From Hofstenia miamia (lineage: Eukaryota > Xenacoelomorpha > Acoela), in NCBI GenBank assembly GCA_004352715.1, contig SCFE01000102.1, positions 741,946-805,945 on the forward strand: DNA of 64,000 bases. The letters are read 5' to 3'. The position numbers and the translations under genes are program-made. Of the stretch, positions 58,441 through 64,000 are shown piece by piece. Positions within the stretch are counted from its first letter, which is position 1. Each line of letters begins with the position of its first letter. The notes under the pieces were generated by a model. That model made no database searches. It worked only from the letters and a program-made list of their open reading frames with translations, and was not told the origin of the DNA.

Positions 58441-60499
58441 GTCTCTTAGTTCATAAATATTTTGGATTTCAGTCATTGTACTATTTTTTGAGCTGCTCTT
58501 GGATATTGTTAAGCTTGATTTTCGTTTAAGTTTAAGGACAGACACACATGTCGCTCTCATCCAAACATACCTAAATTTATTTTATCAAAATTTAACCCAA
58601 AACTAACTTAAATTAACTTAAGTCTAAAAATATAATAAATTTTCTTAAATTTTGAAATATTGCTCATTCTATTGAACAAATCTAGCTTCAATTCTTGGAG
58701 AACTAAATTGAACTAACAACATTTTAGTAAGGAAAGTTATTGCTATTAATGAATAGTAGGAATCGCTATGAAGCAGCTACATGGCCAAACTACACATTTT
58801 ATAGGACTGTGATCACGCTAGAATTCTCTTACATAATCTGTACATTTAGTATGGTATTTGGCTTCATGTAGACGCGGCATTCGCTGGATCCGCTCTCATT
58901 TGCCCAGAGTATCACTCGTGGATGTCACGAGGCTTCGATTTGATGACTTCGTTTTGTTTCAATCCACACAAATGGATGTTAATAAATTTTGATTGTTCAA
59001 TGCTGTGGGTAAGAGACAAGGATGTTCTGACCAAAGCATTTGTGGTCGATCCGGCATATCTTAAGCATGATAATCAGGCTTTGGCGGTAGATTACAGACA
59101 TTGGCAAATTGGTTTGGGACGCAGATTTAGGCAAATATTTTTATTGTAATGAACTCATGCGATATACCTAAACAATATTGTAATTTCTGTGCTGATTATA
59201 TACTACCTAATTTAACCTACCAGAAATCGTTTATTTTAGAGCTCAGTTGTGGCAACCTAAAACGTTAATAATGTCAATACATGTTGGAATTATTGGAAGT
59301 AATTAACTAAGAATCAACATGCAGATATGTCCATTTTTCTACTGCTGTCCTCATTGTTAATTTCCATGAATAGATGGCTTTCAATTTTAATATAATATAC
59401 ACGTTGGTGTTCAATTAATTAAATTAGGATCTCATCCATTAAAAATTCAATTAACATGCTCCACCCACGCAGTTTCTACTCACTCTAAGTGCAATTAATG
59501 AACTTTCCCATTTGCACAATCAAAATATCATAATATGTAATTCAAAATTATTTTATAAAAATTCAATAGTATTTTATAAGTAATTTTTTACAGCCGATAG
59601 AGTTATTTTTTCTGTATTTATAATTTTTTCAAGCCTACTTTGTTTTTGGTTTAAGATGTTCAAATTCAATCAAGCACCACGGTAGCTAATTCAACATATA
59701 AGTATGCTTCAAAAACATCAATTATTTCAATCTAAATCTAATCTAAGTTTTGCTTAAGTTATGTTGTAGTGTATTCATTCATTATTTAAAAAATTTCTGG
59801 TTTAGGCCTATATAAATACGTTTTAAATATGATGTTGTTTACTCTAGTCAATGTGATACCAATAGAAGCAATTTGATACTTTCTTACCAAAATTTGGAAA
59901 ACTCATTTAAGCCTGCCGCTTATTCAAGTATGATTCAAAGGAAAAAGTTTTCTTTATTTTAACAAAGTGTTGCAATAAACCTATATAAGTGTTAAAAATT
60001 TCTGAAGCTACTGGATCATGTGCTCAGTTTTTGCAAACTTATTCAACTCAGATAAATATCAAGGCAGAATTCTTTGAAATTCGAAGTCGTTAGAAACAAT
60101 TTGTTTGAATTGTTGTTTAGTTCTCTTAGCATTTGAAAAATAGCACTTATAAATATTTCAAATGATTTTAGTGTATTTACAGTAACGCTACTACGCAAAA
60201 TTCGGAACCCAATCCTTCAAATAAGTTGTTATCAGCTAGTATTGTGCAGATTGCATTTAGTATCACTCATATTGCTTATTAATGTAACTATAAATTGAAT
60301 ATAGAAAAGTTATTTTTTCCTGCTTCTAGATCTCTGAAACTTTGGTTTACTATTCGACGCTTGGGTGTCAAGCAGATTCAAGAATGGATTCGACTAACAA
60401 TTGATCTAGGGAAACAGTTTGAAGCAATGGTCAAGAAAGACGATCGGTTTGAGCTTTACAACGATGCTAAGTTGTCACTCGTCTGCTTTCGCTTAAAAG
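58181..60499 (+). CDS. aromatic-L-amino-acid decarboxylase, copy 3 (exons 4-6 visible, partial)
   Basis: Plus-strand exons 58181-58440, 58850-59130 and 60330-60499, identical in length (260, 281, 170 nt) and phase to exons 4-6 of copies 1 and 2. All catalytic residues in this part are kept: SEQAH, TLGTT, VDAAF, NPHKW (PLP lysine), DPAYLKH (catalytic Tyr) and Gly in [10 protein letters not shown]. Exon 5 ends AG|GCAAAT, so intron 5 is GC-AG rather than GT-AG. Exons 1-3 are absent from the visible sequence and may lie in the 1000-N gap. Exon 7 was not found up to 62790 and should lie beyond the window or be lost. A functional gene is likely but cannot be shown from this fragment. Confidence 0.9.
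58850..59130 (+). CDS. AADC copy 3 exon 5 (PLP lysine; GC donor)
   Basis: Acceptor TACATTTAG. Encodes [50 protein letters not shown] and [12 protein letters not shown]. The donor is AG|GCAAAT at the position where copies 1 and 2 have AG|GTAGTT and AG|GTAAAT. Confidence 0.93.
59133..60329. other. intron 5 of AADC copy 3
   Basis: 1.2 kb of AT-rich sequence without recognisable elements. Confidence 0.5.
60330..60499 (+). CDS. AADC copy 3 exon 6
   Basis: Acceptor TGCTTCTAG, donor AAAAG|GTACAA. Encodes [19 protein letters not shown] through SLVCFRLKG. Joining AG from exon 5 with A restores Arg, as in the other copies. Confidence 0.93.
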
Positions 60500-62760
60500 G
60501 TACAATTGTTAATAAGTTTTGATGCATTGTCACTGTATTCAGGATCCATGCGCACGATGATGGTAAATTGCTTTTGTATCACCCTAGTACTGATGTTCAG
60601 GTCTTCCCAAACAGCAACCCTTAAGCTGTTAACAGCTTCGCTATCCTTTTACGTCGTCCTTAGATTGAACAGATAAAAATTCGTAGATAAGCTTTGACAT
60701 TGCATGGATAGGAGCAGAGGTGTACGCTGAGTGTTTTTACGGTCTTGCTCATGTGAAAATATGGAAAATAGATTCTAAAAATGCATTTCCCGACTTAGTT
60801 TATAAATTTTTTTTACAAAACAATGTTTGATTTAACCAATCAAATCAGTTTTGAAAAACAGACGTGGAGAATATTCCACCATGACTCCCCTTGTGTACAT
60901 CAATTATATAAGAAAGAATAACATTGTTTTTAAACAGAGTTAAACGAAAAGCAATGTACTGTGAAAGAAACCATTAAATACAACTACTAAACCAGAACTT
61001 CAAGGCGAATTTTAAAATGGATAACTTATCTACAAATCATCTGTCATAATTAGGGACAACTAAAAATGAACTTTTAAAATTGTTTTTGAACCTAAAAACT
61101 TTACTTTATGGCCCAAAAATGGAAAAACGGAACCTGAAAATAGTACATTAAAACAGTTAATTAAAACACAAATACAAGTTAATAATATACGAATCACTTG
61201 CATAAATAGTAGAAATATAATACAAAGTAAGTCTTGATATTACTGTGAGCAAAATTCTGGTTGTCTGCCTTCATTTTATTCAGCTTTGAGAAAATTCTTT
61301 TAGCATTAACACTTCAAAGGCTGCTCGTTTTCTAATAGCATGTAGTTCAGTGGACTTAAATTTCCATTCACAGAACTAATTTCTTCCAGATCTTGATGTG
61401 CAATTCTAGGTATTTGCACAAACCAATTGTATCGATTGCAATTCAGTAACTTCTGTTATGGAATCGCGCAAAAATGGACCTATTGGACTTTTGGACTTTA
61501 TGAATCTGTGGTTGCCACTTTTAATACCCAGTGCTTTGTAGATATTTTGAAAATTTTAGAAGACTATACAGAGTGAGAAGTGATAACTTATAAATGTACA
61601 AATCACATAACACAACACAATTTTAAAGTGAATCAACAAAAAGAATGATTATTCATGAGTATCCAAATATAAAATATACTTGATAAAGTTAAATCGCCCC
61701 CTATCAGTAGGGTTTGTTGATAACTTGGGGCTGCAATTATCAATGATTACAGCACTGGTATGAATTAATGTGCCTTTGATGGACGTTTGAAGAGATTGAA
61801 GACATTAAGAGTGTGTGAACAAACAGATAATATGCCAATATGGGGTTAATTTCATTTGCATTTTTAAGCAGCACTTGTTTGCTGTTTGCTGTAACAGCTG
61901 TAAGCTGTTAACAGCACTGTTAACAGAAGTGCTGTTGGGAGCCTTGCTGATGTTGTAAGAACCAAAATTTGATGTCCTTAATTTCTATTAATCTCTAATT
62001 TAAATATTTTTCGATGGGAATTTCGATTCTTCGAAAAATTTTCAATTTCTTCCCATAAATAAGGTGTTTTTAATCCAACATTTAAATTTTTGATATCAAC
62101 CTTAAAAAAAGTTTTCTTTTTTATGGAAATACCGCCCAAGCCCCATTGAGCACACCGTGCGCTGAAGAAAGATTAACTGCTCGGCGGGATTTATCAAGAA
62201 AATGAAGAATTAATTGCTCTGTTCTATGTTGTTTTTTATAAGTTTGCAAGTTTTGAAAAAATGTTTTATAATTTAAAAAATCTCGAACAGTTTTAGTTAA
62301 ACTAGTGGTTCTGAAATTCGGATAAATAGTAATGTATTTGATTCTAAGCTTAAACAATTAATATCGACTGTGTCGAATCTTAAAATTAAGTAAACTTCTA
62401 TTTATTTGTAACATGTTATTTCCTTTGTAAGCTTTTTTGATCAAGCTGTTGATAACTCAATAAATATTCCAACCTTCATTGGAAAATATTCGCAACATGA
62501 AAAAATTGTGAACGTTGTAAAAATGTCTTAGTTTATATTATAATAGATATTTATCAAAAACTACTGACATTCAATCTACGCAAATCTAAGCATATGTCCT
62601 TAATACAGTTTACCTAAGTAACTTCAAAACAGGACGTCCGTAACGAAACAGTAAATTTTGAATTAATCTTCACATATTTAGCTAAGGTGCTAATTTCTTA
62701 TTATGCAATTTACAGAAATTTGATCAACTTGATTTTTTGTGAAATCTGTTGAAATTTTCT
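60500..62760. other. downstream of AADC copy 3 exon 6; no exon found
   Basis: Searched for the last-exon motif (LRF-x-x-CSR) on the plus strand without success. It contains a diverged copy of the 35090-35345 repeat (about 60700-60920), the 14-bp palindrome agctgttaacagct (near 60624) and a hairpin-forming stretch cagcactgttaacagaagtgctg (about 61908). The minus frame 62357-62121 has no recognisable family. Confidence 0.4.
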
Positions 62761-62793
<33 letters not shown>

Positions 62794-62796
<3 letters not shown>

Positions 62797-63990
62797 TATC
62801 GCTCAAATTAATTGGATAAATAGGTAATTTGTAAATCGGCTTGATAAAATGCACTTTTCACATAAACCGACAGATAAACATAATAGGAGCCAATCTGCAT
62901 GTTATCAGTTCTTTTATCCAATAATATTTAACTTTTTATAATGAGTGACATATATGAATCAGTTAGACAGATTATTGTCAATTTAAGTCACGAAAATCGC
63001 TATCAAATGGAGATTTCCCGGATTTTTAACAGAAGCCAATCTTTAATTAGCCGAATTCTCAAGCAGGGTTCCTGAAGGCTAACCGAAAAGGAAAATGTGG
63101 AAGGAAGAAATAGCTGGACAACAGAGTATGTAGGCAGCTTGCTCGAATCAACCTGAGCAACCCATCTTTTACTGCAAGACAAGTGCAGTACACAGTTAAT
63201 CTCAATACTGTCAAAAGAAGTCTCATCAGAGTTGGGTTTCGGTAAAGCGCCGTTAATACCTAAGAACCGAAAAATGGCACGGAATAAATGGGCCAATGAC
63301 CTTTCAAATTGGACTTTTGAAGACTTTCAGGGTGTCATTTTCACTGATGAGATGTCCATTGAAGTGGGGAATATTAAATCACCTCGTTTGCATGCAAAAT
63401 GTGGTCAGTCAATGGATAATGTCAGGGAATTTGGTTCAAAGAAATTTCCAACAAAAGTCATGTTCTGGGGCTTCAATTCCTCAACAGGACCTGGAGCAAT
63501 AGTTCCAATTGATGGAACTATAAACAGTGAAAAATACAAGGACATTATTAAACATCTGCTTCGTTTCATTGGTGAAAACAATTAGCATTGGATCTTCCAA
63601 TAAGATAATACTCCCTGCCGCAAAGCTTCGTCAGTGATCTAATTCTTTCAAACTGTTGGGATTCATGTTTTGGACTGGCCCGCATTCAGTTCTGATATGA
63701 ACTGTATAGAAAATCTGTGGTCTGAGCTAAAGCGAATGTTCGTCAGAAATCATGCTCAACGAAGGTGGAATTGATTGATCTAGTGACAGACATTTGTACA
63801 AACAATGACTTCTGCTGCTGGGTCATAGAGTCAATGCCTCGCCGAATTCAATTGCTGAAGCATGACAAATGCAGTTATATTAGTTACTGATTAACATTTC
63901 ACTTTTGAATTGTATTTAACTCATTATAATGTTTATATTGCTTCTAACTATAAAAATTTATCTTTTATCTAATTAATTTGAACGATAGTA
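62794..63990 (+). mobile_element. Tc1-like element, 1197 bp, in a TA tract
   Basis: Terminal repeats CACTATCGCTCAAATTAATT and (inverse) TACTATCGTTCAAATTAATT, flanked by TA on both sides and by (TA)n (62764-62793 and after 63990). The element lies downstream of AADC copy 3 exon 6, possibly in its last intron. Confidence 0.9.
62941..63885 (+). pseudogene. Tc1-like transposase, several stops and frameshifts
   Basis: It starts MSDIYESVRQIIVNLSHENR with an HTH (NRSQSLISRIL) and has a stop at 63076. The longest intact part (63232-63585) carries the linker AMARNKW-like KMARNKWAND, the first catalytic Asp in VIFTDEMSIE and GFNSSTGPGAIVPIDGTIN. After a stop at 63583 the second motif is QxDNTPC and the third is DWPAFSSDMNCIENLWSELK with the terminal Glu, so the three catalytic acids of a DDE Tc1 transposase are recognisable, but the frame is broken. 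Confidence 0.85.
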
Positions 63991-64000
63991 TATATATATA
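63991..64000. repeat. (TA)n tract at window end
   Basis: Continues the TA target tract of the Tc1-like element and is cut by the window edge. Confidence 0.85.

Overview
The window looks like nuclear DNA of an AT-rich invertebrate animal. Exons are split by GT-AG introns. Mariner/Tc1, hAT-type, piggyBac-type, LTR and LINE relics are present, with many long (TA)n tracts. The species cannot be named from the sequence. A probable cilia protein gene (CFAP99-like) at the left edge only says that the animal makes motile cilia. All gaps and single-N joins point to a draft assembly.

The main gene content is a cluster of three aromatic-L-amino-acid decarboxylase (AADC; PLP-dependent group II decarboxylase) paralogs. 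Copy 1 (minus strand, 29074 to 20083) reconstructs to seven exons and 471 codons without a break. Copy 2 (minus strand, 55467 to 37710) reconstructs to seven exons and 470 codons. Copy 3 (plus strand, 58181 to 60499) shows only exons 4-6. Its exons 1-3 are not visible and may lie in the 1000-N gap at 56783-57782; its last exon must lie right of the window. Exon lengths (247, 171/183, 102/93, 260, 281, 170, 185/179 nt) and phases are conserved, so the copies arose by gene duplication. Copies 1 and 2 are in tandem and copy 3 is head-to-head with copy 2. Copies 2 and 3 keep the catalytic residues of a true decarboxylase. Copy 1 keeps the PLP lysine but has Leu in place of the catalytic-loop tyrosine (human DDC Tyr332) and Ala at the substrate-size position (human DDC Gly354), so it probably does different chemistry or none.

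Layout: 1-430, CFAP99-like 5' exons (minus). 1.2-6.5 kb, repeat-rich DNA with fold-back MITEs that have a GGTTGGT terminus and 9-bp target duplications, nested three deep. 7.6-14.4 kb, a decayed Ty3/Gypsy-like LTR element whose LTRs carry one of these MITEs, with a dead mariner in its body and a 579-bp hAT-like element in its 3' LTR. 14.4-20 kb, no recognised gene. 20-29 kb, AADC copy 1. 29-37.7 kb, mostly non-coding, with piggyBac-type and hAT relics. 37.7-55.5 kb, AADC copy 2, whose introns hold a SINE, a LINE fragment, an IS630/Tc1-type element, an hAT-type element and a piggyBac-type element. 55.5-60.5 kb, gap and AADC copy 3. 62.8-64 kb, a decayed Tc1-like element inserted in a TA tract.

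Apart from the decarboxylase cluster and the CFAP99-like exons I found no gene I can support. The remaining short open frames are either inside repeats or have no recognisable similarity.
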